Assembly (NCBI GenBank): GCA_944381375.1
Contig: CALWKX010000025.1
Coordinates: forward strand, 1-32,370
DNA: 32,370 bases
Source of the DNA: an uncultured Lachnospiraceae bacterium
Lineage (GTDB): Bacteria; Bacillota; Clostridia; Eubacteriales; Anaerofustaceae
Direction of reading: 5' to 3'
A model generated the notes under the pieces. The model did no database searches. It was not told where the DNA came from and saw only the letters and a program-made list of their open reading frames with translations. Numbering within the stretch: position 1 is the first letter of the stretch; each line of letters starts with the position of its first letter. Positions 24,415 through 32,370 of the stretch are shown here, one piece after another. The position numbers were made by a program, and so were the translations under genes.

Positions 24415-25212
24415 ATGCCTTATATTAAAGCTAACGGAGTTCGTATTGCATTTGAGACTTATGGAGATATGTCAAATCCTCCATTATTTATTGTGCATGG
24501 TCTTTATGGCGATCGCTATGGTTTTGAAACGCTCGCTGAGCAATTTTCGAATTATTTTTTCGTAATTACGTATGATTGCCGCGGACATGGACAGTCGGAC
24601 AAACCGCCTTATTACACGTTGGTTGATCACGGCAGAGATCTTTTGGCCCTAATAGAATCTTTGGGTTATGATAAGGCTTTTGTTTTCGGCGTTTCGATGG
24701 GTTCTTATGTAGCATTGCAAGCGGCTGTGCTCGATTCTTCCAAAATTGATAAACTTGTTTTGGTTGTTACAAAAGGATATGGCTCTACTTCATCTTTCGC
24801 TACGAAACTGAAAGAGCAGGGGATAGACCCATATTCCATTCCAATTGAACAAATGCAAAGCGGACTGGCCACAAATGAGATGCTATGGGCTCCCGAAACG
24901 CCTATGGCGCTCAGAGAGCTTGAGGAAAAAAATGCTCGGCCAACTACTCTTACGGGTGAGCAGCGTAAGGCTGTGGATACAGCTTTGCTTGGTTTTGATT
25001 TAAGACCCGCGTGTCCGTTTGTAAATTGTCCGACATTAATTTGCCAAGGGAAATACGATAAGCTTAATCCTCTGTCTGCGGGACAGGAGGTAGCGAGTCT
25101 GATTCCTAATTCAACGCTTAAGATTTTCGAACATTCAGGTCATTTAATTTATGTCGAAGAACCTGAGCTTTTGTACAAAACGGTAGTGGAATTTTTATCA
25201 AAGAAAGATTGA
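24415..25212 (+). CDS. Alpha/beta-fold hydrolase
   Basis: A 265-residue alpha/beta hydrolase. It has the oxyanion-hole HG (residues 28-29, in IVHGLYGD), the GHGQSDKP turn after strand 4, the nucleophile elbow GVSMGS with Ser94, an acid near Asp216 (GKYDKLNP) and the catalytic His243 in HSGHLIY. The catalytic triad is therefore complete. It resembles 3-oxoadipate enol-lactonase-like and haloperoxidase-like esterases. The natural substrate is not predictable. It leads the operon under the LysR box, with AAGGAG about 8 bases upstream, and is followed by an MFS transporter gene after about 57 bases. A detoxification or uptake-and-hydrolysis module is plausible (inference). Confidence 0.9.
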   Translation: MPYIKANGVRIAFETYGDMSNPPLFIVHGLYGDRYGFETLAEQFSNYFFVITYDCRGHGQSDKPPYYTLVDHGRDLLALIESLGYDKAFVFGVSMGSYVALQAAVLDSSKIDKLVLVVTKGYGSTSSFATKLKEQGIDPYSIPIEQMQSGLATNEMLWAPETPMALRELEEKNARPTTLTGEQRKAVDTALLGFDLRPACPFVNCPTLICQGKYDKLNPLSAGQEVASLIPNSTLKIFEHSGHLIYVEEPELLYKTVVEFLSKKD

Positions 25213-25269
25213 TAAAGTTAACATCAAATATTATTTTGCAATGAAATTTTGTATTAAGGAGGTGTCTTG

Positions 25270-26847
25270 ATGAGCGAAGTAAGTAAAGTAAACATACCTT
25301 TACCTAAAGTAAAAAAATGGGTGCTTTTAATTACTTTAATGATGTTCGGATTTATAATGCCGTATACGACTTTGGCGAGAATGACATTTCTTCCGGTAGT
25401 AATGGCTGAATTTAACGCTATGCACATGTATGCGCTTGTATCAATCAAAGGGCTTTTGTCTATCGCTTTGGCCAATCCGATTGCCGGAAAGCTGGGTGAT
25501 ATGTATGGCAGAAAAGCCGTTTTATTGTGGGGCGTGATACTGTTTGCCTCCTCATGCGTGATATGCGGTATGGCCACGAACGCGTACATATTTATATTAG
25601 GGATTTTAATATTCGGTATAGGTTACGGCAGCGCAGTTGCCACAATAAAAACGCTGATAGCGGATATTTGCGAAACTGCAGAACAGCCCAAAGTACAGGG
25701 TTTAACAGGAATGATTGAAAATGCAGCGCAGCTTATTGGGCCTGTGCTAGGAGGTTTGTTTGCTGATTATCTGAATTGGCGCTGGGCGTATTTAGTATGT
25801 GTTCCCCTGACGTTAATAGGGCTTTTCATTGCTTACCGTTCTTTGCCTCGCCGTGATAAAACGAAACACGCCGCACATAAAGTTGATATAGCCGGAACCA
25901 TTGCTTTTATTGTGGCGCTGCCTCCGCTTCTAATTATGATATCCATGGGTGGAAGCAGTATCGCATGGGTATCGGTTGAGTCGCTTATATTAATATGTGT
26001 ATCGGCAATAGGTTTTATTTCTTTGATACTGATCGAAAGAAAAGCCAAAGAACCGATGATAGCCTTGTATATGTTTAAAGATGCTGTGTTCCGCAGAATT
26101 TTTATGACTTCTATTTTGGCTGTAATCGCTTCTACATCTGTACAGTATTATGCTGTTTATATTCAAAATGTTTGCGGTTTGAGCTCATCGGTTTCAGGCG
26201 TTTTGCAGTTGCCTCGCGGTGTTGTGACCGTATTTGTCGTGTTGATTGTAGGATTTATTATTTCGAAAACAAGAAACTATAAACTTATTTTTATAGCCGA
26301 GTCCGCTATGATGCTTATAGCGTCATTAATGTTTGTTTTCTTTACGCCTCAGTCCAACATGATTTTGTTTACGATCTCTTCCATTCTTAACGGACTCGGA
26401 TTCGGAGGTATTGTTGTGTGCGCCTTGACTTTTGCACAGGAAATTACTCCAAAACATAGCCTTGGCGCCGCAAGCAGTCTTATCATATTCACTTCCTCTT
26501 TTGGTTCCAGCATAGGGAGCGCTGTTGCAGGAATGTTTGTAAACGGAGCGTGGTCTAAAGCGCCATCGCTTATTGATGATAGTCTTAAATCCGTACTTAC
26601 GCCGGATCAGTTAGCGCTTTTGTCGGATCAAGCAACTCTTCAGTCATCATCCGTTATCGAAAGTATCAGCCAAACACTTCCTGCTGAATTAGTCGGAACT
26701 TTGGATAATACAATCAATGCATTAAGAATGCAGCTGATGAGCGGATTAAGCCGGTTCAGTATTTTTTGCGTATGCGCTGCTGCAATAGCTATTTTATATG
26801 CTTTACTGCTTCCCAAAACGGCTGTTAAAAGAGCAAAAGAAGAATGA
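25270..26847 (+). CDS. MFS transporter, DHA2 (drug:H+ antiporter)-like
   Basis: A 525-residue polytopic protein with about 14 hydrophobic segments. Motif A of the major facilitator superfamily is GKLGDMYGRKAVLLWG (about residues 74-89). The segment PVLGGLFADYLNWRWAYLVCVPLTLIG is typical of the 14-helix DHA2 group. A soluble stretch near residues 420-480 (rich in Ser, Asp and Leu) precedes the last helix. I start at ATG 25270, with AAGGAGG 7 bases upstream, not at the TTG in the preceding codon. It is in the operon with the hydrolase, under the LysR regulator, and is probably an exporter of the hydrolase's substrate or product (inference). A terminator follows at 26892. Confidence 0.9.
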   Translation: MSEVSKVNIPLPKVKKWVLLITLMMFGFIMPYTTLARMTFLPVVMAEFNAMHMYALVSIKGLLSIALANPIAGKLGDMYGRKAVLLWGVILFASSCVICGMATNAYIFILGILIFGIGYGSAVATIKTLIADICETAEQPKVQGLTGMIENAAQLIGPVLGGLFADYLNWRWAYLVCVPLTLIGLFIAYRSLPRRDKTKHAAHKVDIAGTIAFIVALPPLLIMISMGGSSIAWVSVESLILICVSAIGFISLILIERKAKEPMIALYMFKDAVFRRIFMTSILAVIASTSVQYYAVYIQNVCGLSSSVSGVLQLPRGVVTVFVVLIVGFIISKTRNYKLIFIAESAMMLIASLMFVFFTPQSNMILFTISSILNGLGFGGIVVCALTFAQEITPKHSLGAASSLIIFTSSFGSSIGSAVAGMFVNGAWSKAPSLIDDSLKSVLTPDQLALLSDQATLQSSSVIESISQTLPAELVGTLDNTINALRMQLMSGLSRFSIFCVCAAAIAILYALLLPKTAVKRAKEE

Positions 26848-26891
26848 ATTTTATTCGTTGCCGACCTTCAATATTGATCGTATATACCGCG

Positions 26892-26926
26892 TGCAAAAAG
26901 CGAATAGAAATGATTCGTTTTTTGCA
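26892..26926 (+). terminator. Terminator after the MFS gene
   Basis: A 14-bp stem with one G:U pair (26892-26905 with 26913-26926), TGCAAAAAGCGAAT against ATTCGTTTTTTGCA, and a 7-base loop. The T-run lies within the 3' arm. Confidence 0.65.
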
Positions 26927-26993
26927 TTGAGTATATTTTAATAAATTTTCATACATATCGTTTTTCAATATACGGTAGGTCCATTTAAGATAT

Positions 26994-27021
26994 AAAAAAG
27001 ACGCATAAGCGTCTTTTTTTT
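26994..27021. terminator. Terminator of glnN, probably bidirectional
   Basis: An 11-bp stem AAAAAAGACGC/GCGTCTTTTTT with an ATAA loop between the convergent MFS and glutamine synthetase genes. T-runs are present on both strands. The 3' arm runs into the last bases of the glnN frame. Confidence 0.85.
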
Positions 27022-29110
27022 AAATTTTAAAAAGCAAATCGCCGTAAGTGGGTATTGGCCATATATCGCATGCCACATTCGTTTCCAGTCTGTCTGATAC
27101 GCATCTTAATTCCTGCATGAGCGGAATCACTGTGTCCTTGTAATATTTTGCACAATCCAGAGCATCGCTTATATCTTTAGCTTCAATCAATGCCTTATCA
27201 AGCTTTCCCGTTATCTTGTACATATTATCACATAGCGAGGATATTTTTATTAATGTTGATTTTTCCATTTCAACACATATATCCTGCGATATACTGGTCT
27301 TTGCAATTATCCCCTTAGCAATTTTCCCTGTATAATTGCCTACTGCCGGCAATATTTCTTTTTTGGCCATATCCAGCATGGTAAGAGCTTCTATGTTAAT
27401 GACTTTGCTGTAATTTTCAAGCGATATTTCATAACGTGAGCGTATTTCTGTTTCTGTGAATATTTTATGCTTTGTAAAGAGCCTTATGTTTTTTTCTTTA
27501 ATAAAGTACGGCATTGCATCAACAGTCGTCTTTAAATTGAGCAGTCCGCGCTTTTCCGCTTCTTTGCGCCATTCGTCAGAATATCCGTCGCCGTTGAATA
27601 TGATCCTTTTGTGATTATTGATAGTAGTCTTTATCAGTGATGCGAGCGCATTTTTGAAATCATCCGCTTTTTCAAGTATATCTGCAAACTGAGCTAATTC
27701 TTCTGCTACTATTGTATTAAGTGTAATGTTCGGGTCGGCTATTGACTGCGAAGATCCCAACATTCTGAATTCGAATTTGTTGCCCGTGAACGCAAACGGC
27801 GAAGTTCTGTTTCTGTCTGTAGTATCCTTCGGGAAATGCGGAAGTACGTGAATACCGATTTCCATCATGGTTTTTCTGTCATTTGTATATGCTATGCCTT
27901 CAGCAATAGAATTCAGTATATTTGTAAGTTCATCTCCCAAAAAAATTGATACTATGGCCGGAGGCGCTTCATTTGCCCCAAGCCTGTGATCATTGCCGGG
28001 AGTTGCAACAGTGATCCTTAACAAATCCTGGTATTCATCCACTGCTTTAATAACAGCGCATAAGAATAATAAAAACTGCGCGTTGTCATAAGGCGATGTG
28101 CCTGGCTCCAGAAGATTTGTTCCAGTATCAGTGGATATTGACCAGTTGTTATGTTTGCCGCTGCCGTTAATGCCCGCAAACGGTTTTTCATGAAGCAAAC
28201 ATACCATTCCGTGTTTCGCCGCTACCTTTTGCATCATTTCCATAGTGAGCTGATTGTGGTCTGTGGCGGTATTTGTTGTTGAAAAAATAGGTGCAAGTTC
28301 ATGCTGTGCCGGAGCGACTTCATTGTGTTTTGTTTTGGCAAGTATGCCGAGTTTCCAGAGCTGTTCGTCCAAATCTTTCATATATGCGGCAATGCGCGGT
28401 TTTATAGCTCCGAAATAATGATCCTCAAGCTCTTGCCCTTTAGGAGGTTTTGCGCCAAAAAGAGTGCGCCCGCAGTACATCAGATCTTTTCTTTTCTCAT
28501 ATAGTTTTTTGTCAATAAGAAAATATTCCTGTTCGGGGCCTACGGTAGTATATACATGTTTTACGTCAGTATTTCCAAAAAGCTTTAATACTCTGAGAGC
28601 TTGCTTGTTTATTGCTTCCATGGAACGGAGCAATGGCGTTTTTTTGTCAAGCGCTTCTCCTGAGTAAGAGCAAAATACAGTCGGTATGCATAAAGAACCG
28701 TCTTTGATGAATGCATATGAGGTTGGATCCCATGCCGTATAACCTCTTGCTTCGAATGTAGCGCGCAGCCCTCCGGACGGAAAGCTTGAAGCGTCAGGCT
28801 CGCCTTTTATCAGATTGTCCGCGGAAAAATCCATTATAATTCTACCGTTTGCTGTTGGCGTTATAAAGCTGTCGTGTTTTTCCGCCGTTACGCCTGTCAT
28901 CGGCTGAAACCAATGAGTAAAATGTGTTGCTCCCTTTTCTACTGCCCAATCCTTCATAGCATTTGCGACTATATTCGCAACAGTGACGTCGAGCTCTTTG
29001 CCCTGCTCTATTGTTTTATGCAATGATTTATAAACATCTTTTGGCAGTTTATCTCTCATTACGTCGTCATTAAACACCATATCTGCAAATATTTCAGGTA
29101 CTTTTGTCAT
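27020..29110 (-). CDS. glnN: Glutamine synthetase type III
   Basis: A 696-residue type III glutamine synthetase, which makes glutamine from glutamate, ammonia and ATP. The length (about 700 against about 450 for type I) and the GSIII blocks are diagnostic: [71 protein letters not shown] and [16 protein letters not shown]. The C-terminal 180 residues are helical. The ATG has a GAGAGGAG site about 7 bases upstream. It is divergent from the glutamate synthase operon, giving a GS-GOGAT locus. The promoter at 29188-29216 is followed by a hairpin that begins at the transcript's 5' end, so premature termination probably sets expression. Confidence 0.96.
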   Translation of the reverse strand: MTKVPEIFADMVFNDDVMRDKLPKDVYKSLHKTIEQGKELDVTVANIVANAMKDWAVEKGATHFTHWFQPMTGVTAEKHDSFITPTANGRIIMDFSADNLIKGEPDASSFPSGGLRATFEARGYTAWDPTSYAFIKDGSLCIPTVFCSYSGEALDKKTPLLRSMEAINKQALRVLKLFGNTDVKHVYTTVGPEQEYFLIDKKLYEKRKDLMYCGRTLFGAKPPKGQELEDHYFGAIKPRIAAYMKDLDEQLWKLGILAKTKHNEVAPAQHELAPIFSTTNTATDHNQLTMEMMQKVAAKHGMVCLLHEKPFAGINGSGKHNNWSISTDTGTNLLEPGTSPYDNAQFLLFLCAVIKAVDEYQDLLRITVATPGNDHRLGANEAPPAIVSIFLGDELTNILNSIAEGIAYTNDRKTMMEIGIHVLPHFPKDTTDRNRTSPFAFTGNKFEFRMLGSSQSIADPNITLNTIVAEELAQFADILEKADDFKNALASLIKTTINNHKRIIFNGDGYSDEWRKEAEKRGLLNLKTTVDAMPYFIKEKNIRLFTKHKIFTETEIRSRYEISLENYSKVINIEALTMLDMAKKEILPAVGNYTGKIAKGIIAKTSISQDICVEMEKSTLIKISSLCDNMYKITGKLDKALIEAKDISDALDCAKYYKDTVIPLMQELRCVSDRLETNVACDIWPIPTYGDLLFKI

Positions 29111-29135
29111 TTTGAAGCTCCTCTCTGCTTAAATA

Positions 29136-29177
29136 AAAGCAAGGGCGCCGTGGGTATTACCACAGCGCCCTTGCTTT
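29136..29177 (-). terminator. Leader terminator/attenuator of glnN
   Basis: On the minus strand a 13-bp arm AAAGCAAGGGCGC (29177-29165) pairs with 29148-29136, extended by 4 bp after one mismatch, followed by TTTTATTT. It begins about 4 bases after the predicted start and ends 26 bases before the glnN ATG. Its 5' arm can instead form the small hairpin AGC-AAGGGC-GCT. Confidence 0.75.
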
Positions 29178-29187
29178 GATATGCTAC

Positions 29188-29216
29188 AGAATAAACCAGT
29201 TGCTTTTATTTGTCAA
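29188..29216 (-). promoter_or_regulatory. Promoter of glnN
   Basis: Minus strand TTGACA (29216-29211), a 17-base spacer and TATTCT (29193-29188). Transcription should start near 29181. Confidence 0.7.
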
Positions 29217-29317
29217 GTATTTTTTAAAAAAAATATCAAAAGGTCCATTCTATTTAAAAATAAATAATTACGCATATAATTTAATAAAATAAATTTTTCG
29301 AAAAATTAAAAAAATTA

Positions 29318-29345
29318 TTGACAATACAGGCAATTGATATATACT
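29318..29345 (+). promoter_or_regulatory. Promoter of the glutamate synthase operon
   Basis: Consensus TTGACA (29318-29323), a 16-base spacer and TATACT (29340-29345). Transcription should start near 29352, just before the leader hairpin. The 29111-29434 gap holds the two divergent promoters and both leader structures. Confidence 0.7.
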
Positions 29346-29355
29346 ATAACTATTA

Positions 29356-29421
29356 CAGACAACGGCGTCTGAGATGCTATGCATTATTTAGCATGGCAAC
29401 TTGGCGTCGTTTATTTTTTTT
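29356..29421 (+). ncRNA. Attenuator leader of the glutamate synthase operon (hexaloop hairpin/terminator)
   Basis: Hairpin 1 is CAGAC-AACGGC-GTCTG (29356-29371), a 5-bp stem with a six-base loop. Hairpin 2 is ATGCTA/TAGCAT (29374-29394). Alternatively AACGGCGTC (29361-29369) pairs with GGCGTCGTT (29403-29411), with two G:U pairs, directly before TATTTTTTTT, making an intrinsic terminator. Hairpin 1 and the terminator share bases and exclude each other. GGAGG for the first gene follows at once. Confidence 0.65.
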
Positions 29422-29434
29422 GGAGGAAACGATT

Positions 29435-30535
29435 ATGTACAAAGAAGGTTTGGACGGAGTAAGGATTCCTTCCGGGTGCGCCGTGTCAGCCATTTTTTCC
29501 AGAAATGCAGATAAAATAAACGGCGAAAAAATAATTAAATCTATAAAACTCATGCACGATAGATCAAACGGTTTGGGCGGAGGTTTTGCAGGTTACGGTA
29601 TATATCCGACATATAAAGATTATTATGCTATGCATGTTTTTTATAATAATTTAAAAGCAAAAGAAGATTGTGAAAAATTATTGGAACGCGAATTTGATAT
29701 TGTTAATTTATCAAAAATACCCACAAAAAAGATCCCTTCAATAACTGATGAACCACTAATATGGAGATATTTTGTCGCTCCTTTGCCAACACGCTTAAGT
29801 GACAGTCAGCTTGATGAAAAGGAATTCGTTGTACGGTTTGTTACCAAAGTCAACAGTTATGTTGAAGGCGCTTATATTTTTTCAAGCGGAAAAAACATGG
29901 GAGTGTTTAAGGCTGTTGGCTACCCAGAGGATGTAGGGGAGTTTTACAGGCTTGATGAATATGACGGTTATTTATGGACTGCGCACGGACGTTATCCCAC
30001 CAATACTCCGGGATGGTGGGGAGGCGCGCACCCCTTCGGACTTTTGGATTATACCATAGTGCATAACGGAGAGATTTCTTCCTATGACGCAAACAGACGT
30101 TTTCTTGAGATGCATGGCTATAAGTGCAATCTTTTGACAGACACGGAAGTAATTACATATACGTTTGATTATCTTGTCAGAAGATTGGGGTTTTCTCTTG
30201 AAGAAACGGCCATTACCATAGCCGCACCATTCTGGTCTACTATAGAAGCCATGCCCAAAGAAGAAAAACAGCGTCAGCTTTATCTTCGCAATGCATTTTC
30301 AGGCCTTTTGATAACAGGCCCGTTCTCAATTATCGTTGGATTTGAGGGCGGTGTAATGGCGCTGAATGACAGACTCAAACTAAGAAGTATGGTGATCGGC
30401 GAAAAAGACGATATGGTTTATATTGCAAGTGAAGAATCCGCTATAAGAGTGATTGAGCCTTATGTTGAGAATATTTATTCACCCAAAGGCGGAGAACCTG
30501 TAATTATAAAGTTTAATAAACAATATAAGGAGTAA
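29435..30535 (+). CDS. Glutamate synthase glutaminase (class II amidotransferase) subunit, archaeal/split type
   Basis: A 366-residue class II glutamine amidotransferase, the first subunit of the split glutamate synthase found in archaea and Clostridia. The expected nucleophile is Cys15 in PSGCAVSAIF, exposed after N-terminal processing. Further GATase II blocks are WTAHGRYPTNTPGWWGGAHPF and DYTIVHNGEISSY, where the glutamine-binding Arg, Asn and Gly lie. It releases ammonia from glutamine for the FMN subunit encoded next. I start at ATG 29435, with GGAGG 8 bases upstream; the open frame reaching back to 29318 starts inside the -35 element. The next gene begins 4 bases after the stop. Confidence 0.9.
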   Translation: MYKEGLDGVRIPSGCAVSAIFSRNADKINGEKIIKSIKLMHDRSNGLGGGFAGYGIYPTYKDYYAMHVFYNNLKAKEDCEKLLEREFDIVNLSKIPTKKIPSITDEPLIWRYFVAPLPTRLSDSQLDEKEFVVRFVTKVNSYVEGAYIFSSGKNMGVFKAVGYPEDVGEFYRLDEYDGYLWTAHGRYPTNTPGWWGGAHPFGLLDYTIVHNGEISSYDANRRFLEMHGYKCNLLTDTEVITYTFDYLVRRLGFSLEETAITIAAPFWSTIEAMPKEEKQRQLYLRNAFSGLLITGPFSIIVGFEGGVMALNDRLKLRSMVIGEKDDMVYIASEESAIRVIEPYVENIYSPKGGEPVIIKFNKQYKE

Positions 30536-30539
30536 AGCT

Positions 30540-32045
30540 ATGGCAATAGATTTTATTTATCCGCAGTATGAAATAGTAAGAAATCAACAGCGTTGTATAA
30601 CATGCCGCGCATGTGAAAGACAATGCGCAAATGAAGTTCATACATATTTAGAAGATGATGACATTATGATCAGTGATGAATATAAATGCGTAAACTGCCA
30701 TCGCTGTGTATCCATTTGTCCGACTAAAGCGTTGAAAATAGTTAAATCAGATCATACTTTTAAGGAAAATTCTAATTGGACTAATGAAGCCATATATGAA
30801 ATATACCGCCAGGCATCCAGCGGCGGAGTTCTGCTTTCGTCAATGGGAAACCCAAAGCCATTTCCTATATATTGGGACAAAATGCTCATAAACGCTTCAC
30901 AGGTAACAAATCCCTCAATAGATCCTCTAAGGGAGCCTATGGAAACAAGAACATATCTTGGTCAGAAACCTGTAAAAATTCAAAGGGATGAAAACGGAAA
31001 AATTATTAATAATCTTGCTCCTCAGTTGAAGTTAGATGTGCCTGTCTTATTTTCTGCAATGTCATACGGAGCAATAAGTTATAACGCGCATGAAAGTCTT
31101 GCAAGAGCAGCCAGGGAGCTTGGTACTTTTTACAATACGGGAGAAGGGGGGCTCCATAAGGATTTTTATAAATATGGTGAAAATACCATTGTTCAGGTAG
31201 CGTCGGGTCGTTTCGGAGTGCACAAAGAATATTTAAATGCAGGAGCTGCTCTTGAAATAAAAATCGGTCAAGGCGCTAAACCTGGTATAGGAGGACATCT
31301 TCCCGGAAACAAAATAGTGGATGATATTTCTAAAACAAGAATGATACCGGAAGGTTCCGATGCTATTTCTCCGGCTCCTCATCATGATATATATTCCATC
31401 GAGGATTTAAGACAGCTTGTTTTTTCCTTGAAAGAAGCTACCGAATATAAAAAACCCGTGATCGTAAAAATAGCGGCGGTACACAATATTGCCGCTATCG
31501 CCTCAGGTATTGCCAGAAGCGGCGCGGACATAATTGCAATAGACGGATTCAGAGGTGGTACGGGAGCCGCTCCGACCCGTATAAGGGATAATGTCGGGAT
31601 ACCGATAGAACTTGCTTTAGCCAGCGTAGATGAACGTTTGAGACGTGAAGGCATAAGAGGGAGCGTTTCTTTGATTGTCGGCGGTTCAATAAGAAACAGC
31701 GCCGATGTTGTAAAAGCAATAGCCTTGGGAGCTGACGCCGTGTATATAGGAACAGCCGCTCTTTTAGCGTTGGGCTGCCATCTTTGCAGAAGCTGTCAAA
31801 GCGGACTTTGCAATTGGGGGATTGCTACGCAGCGGCCTGATTTAGTAAAGCGTCTTAATCCCGAATTGGGATACAAGCGTCTTGTTAATTTAGTCAATGG
31901 CTGGAATCATGAAATAATGGAAATGATGGGTGGAATGGGTATTAACTCTATAGAAGCTTTGAGAGGCAACCGGCTTATGCTCAGGGGCGTGGGGCTTACT
32001 CAAAAAGAACTTGATATTTTGGGTATCAATCATGCAGGGGAATAA
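30540..32045 (+). CDS. Glutamate synthase FMN-binding catalytic subunit with N-terminal 4Fe-4S clusters
   Basis: A 501-residue subunit that makes glutamate from 2-oxoglutarate and ammonia. The N terminus is a two-cluster ferredoxin-like domain: Cys19/22/25/29 and Cys50/53/56/60 in CxxCxxCxxxC pattern. The TIM-barrel synthase domain follows, with PVLFSAMSYGAIS, GEGGLHKDFYKYG, KPGIGGHLPG, VIVKIAAVHN, IDGFRGGTGAAPTR and IVGGSIRN. A further cysteine group, CHLCRSCQSGLC near residue 418, is the 3Fe-4S region of glutamate synthases. This is the archaeal-type domain split, not the single large GltB of proteobacteria. The start has GGAG 7 bases upstream and lies 4 bases from the previous stop. Confidence 0.92.
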   Translation: MAIDFIYPQYEIVRNQQRCITCRACERQCANEVHTYLEDDDIMISDEYKCVNCHRCVSICPTKALKIVKSDHTFKENSNWTNEAIYEIYRQASSGGVLLSSMGNPKPFPIYWDKMLINASQVTNPSIDPLREPMETRTYLGQKPVKIQRDENGKIINNLAPQLKLDVPVLFSAMSYGAISYNAHESLARAARELGTFYNTGEGGLHKDFYKYGENTIVQVASGRFGVHKEYLNAGAALEIKIGQGAKPGIGGHLPGNKIVDDISKTRMIPEGSDAISPAPHHDIYSIEDLRQLVFSLKEATEYKKPVIVKIAAVHNIAAIASGIARSGADIIAIDGFRGGTGAAPTRIRDNVGIPIELALASVDERLRREGIRGSVSLIVGGSIRNSADVVKAIALGADAVYIGTAALLALGCHLCRSCQSGLCNWGIATQRPDLVKRLNPELGYKRLVNLVNGWNHEIMEMMGGMGINSIEALRGNRLMLRGVGLTQKELDILGINHAGE

Positions 32046-32065
32046 TGTGAAAGGATTAAAATGCT

Positions 32066-32370
32066 ATGAAAAGAATTTACGTCAATGAGCAGTGGTGTTT
32101 GGGCTGTCATTTGTGCGAATATTATTGTGCTTATGCAAATTCAAATGAAAAAAACATGGTTAAAGCGCTTAAAGGCATAAACATAAATCCACGTATAAAA
32201 ATAGAAGGCGATAATATAGTAAGCTTTGCTGTTAGCTGCCGTCATTGTTTAGATCCTTTGTGTGTCAAAAGCTGTATTACTTCCGCTTTGAGCGTGGATA
32301 ATGGAGTAGTCAGAATCAACCAGGAAAAGGGTGTTTCATGCTTTACTTGCGTTATGGTATTTCCTTACGG
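32066..32370 (+). CDS. 4Fe-4S dicluster electron-transfer protein, third gene of the glutamate synthase operon (truncated by window end)
   Basis: The visible 101 residues start MKRIYVNEQWCLGCHLCEYYC, with one CxxCxxCxxxC set (Cys11, 14, 17, 21), followed by SCRHCLDPLCVKSCITSAL and later CFTC, so two or more 4Fe-4S clusters in a HycB/ferredoxin-like arrangement. It lies 20 bases after the FMN subunit in the same direction and probably passes electrons to it. In related operons an FAD/NAD(P)-binding reductase and a GXGXG subunit follow, but they would be outside this window. An AAAGGA site lies about 10 bases upstream of the ATG. The 3' end is missing. Confidence 0.85.
   Translation, partial: MKRIYVNEQWCLGCHLCEYYCAYANSNEKNMVKALKGININPRIKIEGDNIVSFAVSCRHCLDPLCVKSCITSALSVDNGVVRINQEKGVSCFTCVMVFPY

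Noticed and set aside
29346-29434. T-box or other amino-acid riboswitch in the glutamate synthase leader
   Set aside because: The leader is only about 80 bases and lacks the T-box GGUGG-type sequence; a short hexaloop hairpin with an overlapping terminator explains it better.

Overview
The window looks like a chromosomal segment of a low-GC Firmicute, most likely an anaerobic member of the Clostridia (inference). Supporting signs are strong GGAGG-type ribosome binding sites, lipobox-bearing binding proteins, a type III glutamine synthetase, a split 'archaeal-type' ferredoxin-like glutamate synthase, a TAXI-type TRAP transporter, a lysine riboswitch, and many Clostridia-typical families (DegV, YerC, GGGtGRT, DUF1846). 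There are no rRNA or tRNA genes, no CRISPR array and no recognisable insertion sequence.

Layout. 1-800: an XRE-type regulator that looks like the edge of a mobile element, then a hairpin. 795-3333 (minus): two tandem GMP synthase genes, a stand-alone ATP-pyrophosphatase form and a complete GuaA. 3482-6729: a bounded operon (good promoter to strong terminator) with a biotin-less carboxyltransferase, an IscU-like Fe-S scaffold protein and a GGGtGRT protein. 6826-10305: YerC, a TRIC/YadS membrane protein, DUF1846 and a metallo-beta-lactamase-fold protein. 10421-13951: TAXI binding protein, DUF1850 and fused TRAP permease. 14193-16556: aldehyde dehydrogenase and phosphatidylserine decarboxylase. 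16577-17503 (minus): an EamA permease. 17606-20305: lysine riboswitch and a three-gene amino-acid ABC importer, so probably a lysine importer. 20360-22104: DegV protein and a membrane-anchored metallophosphoesterase. 22241-23142 (minus): GNAT acetyltransferase and a MarR regulator whose reading frame is broken by an in-frame TAA. 23395-26926: a LysR regulator divergent from an alpha/beta hydrolase and an MFS exporter. 27020-32370: type III glutamine synthetase (minus), divergent from the glutamate synthase operon (plus), which runs off the end.

How they work together. The right end is a GS-GOGAT nitrogen-assimilation locus. Both divergent transcripts begin with a short hairpin carrying an AA(C/G)GGC hexaloop, whose sequence is also the 5' strand of an intrinsic terminator. 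This is the signature expected for antitermination by an ANTAR-type RNA-binding regulator, and it is the most interesting regulatory signal here. Other points worth a second look are the duplicated, glutaminase-less GuaA beside a possible element boundary, the carboxyltransferase/Fe-S scaffold/GGGtGRT operon of unknown function, and the nonsense-interrupted marR with a palindromic operator. Several starts were moved from the longest open frame to codons with a proper ribosome binding site or family-typical N terminus (GuaA, TRIC, TRAP permease, ALDH, DegV, phosphoesterase, LysR, MFS, GltS glutaminase).
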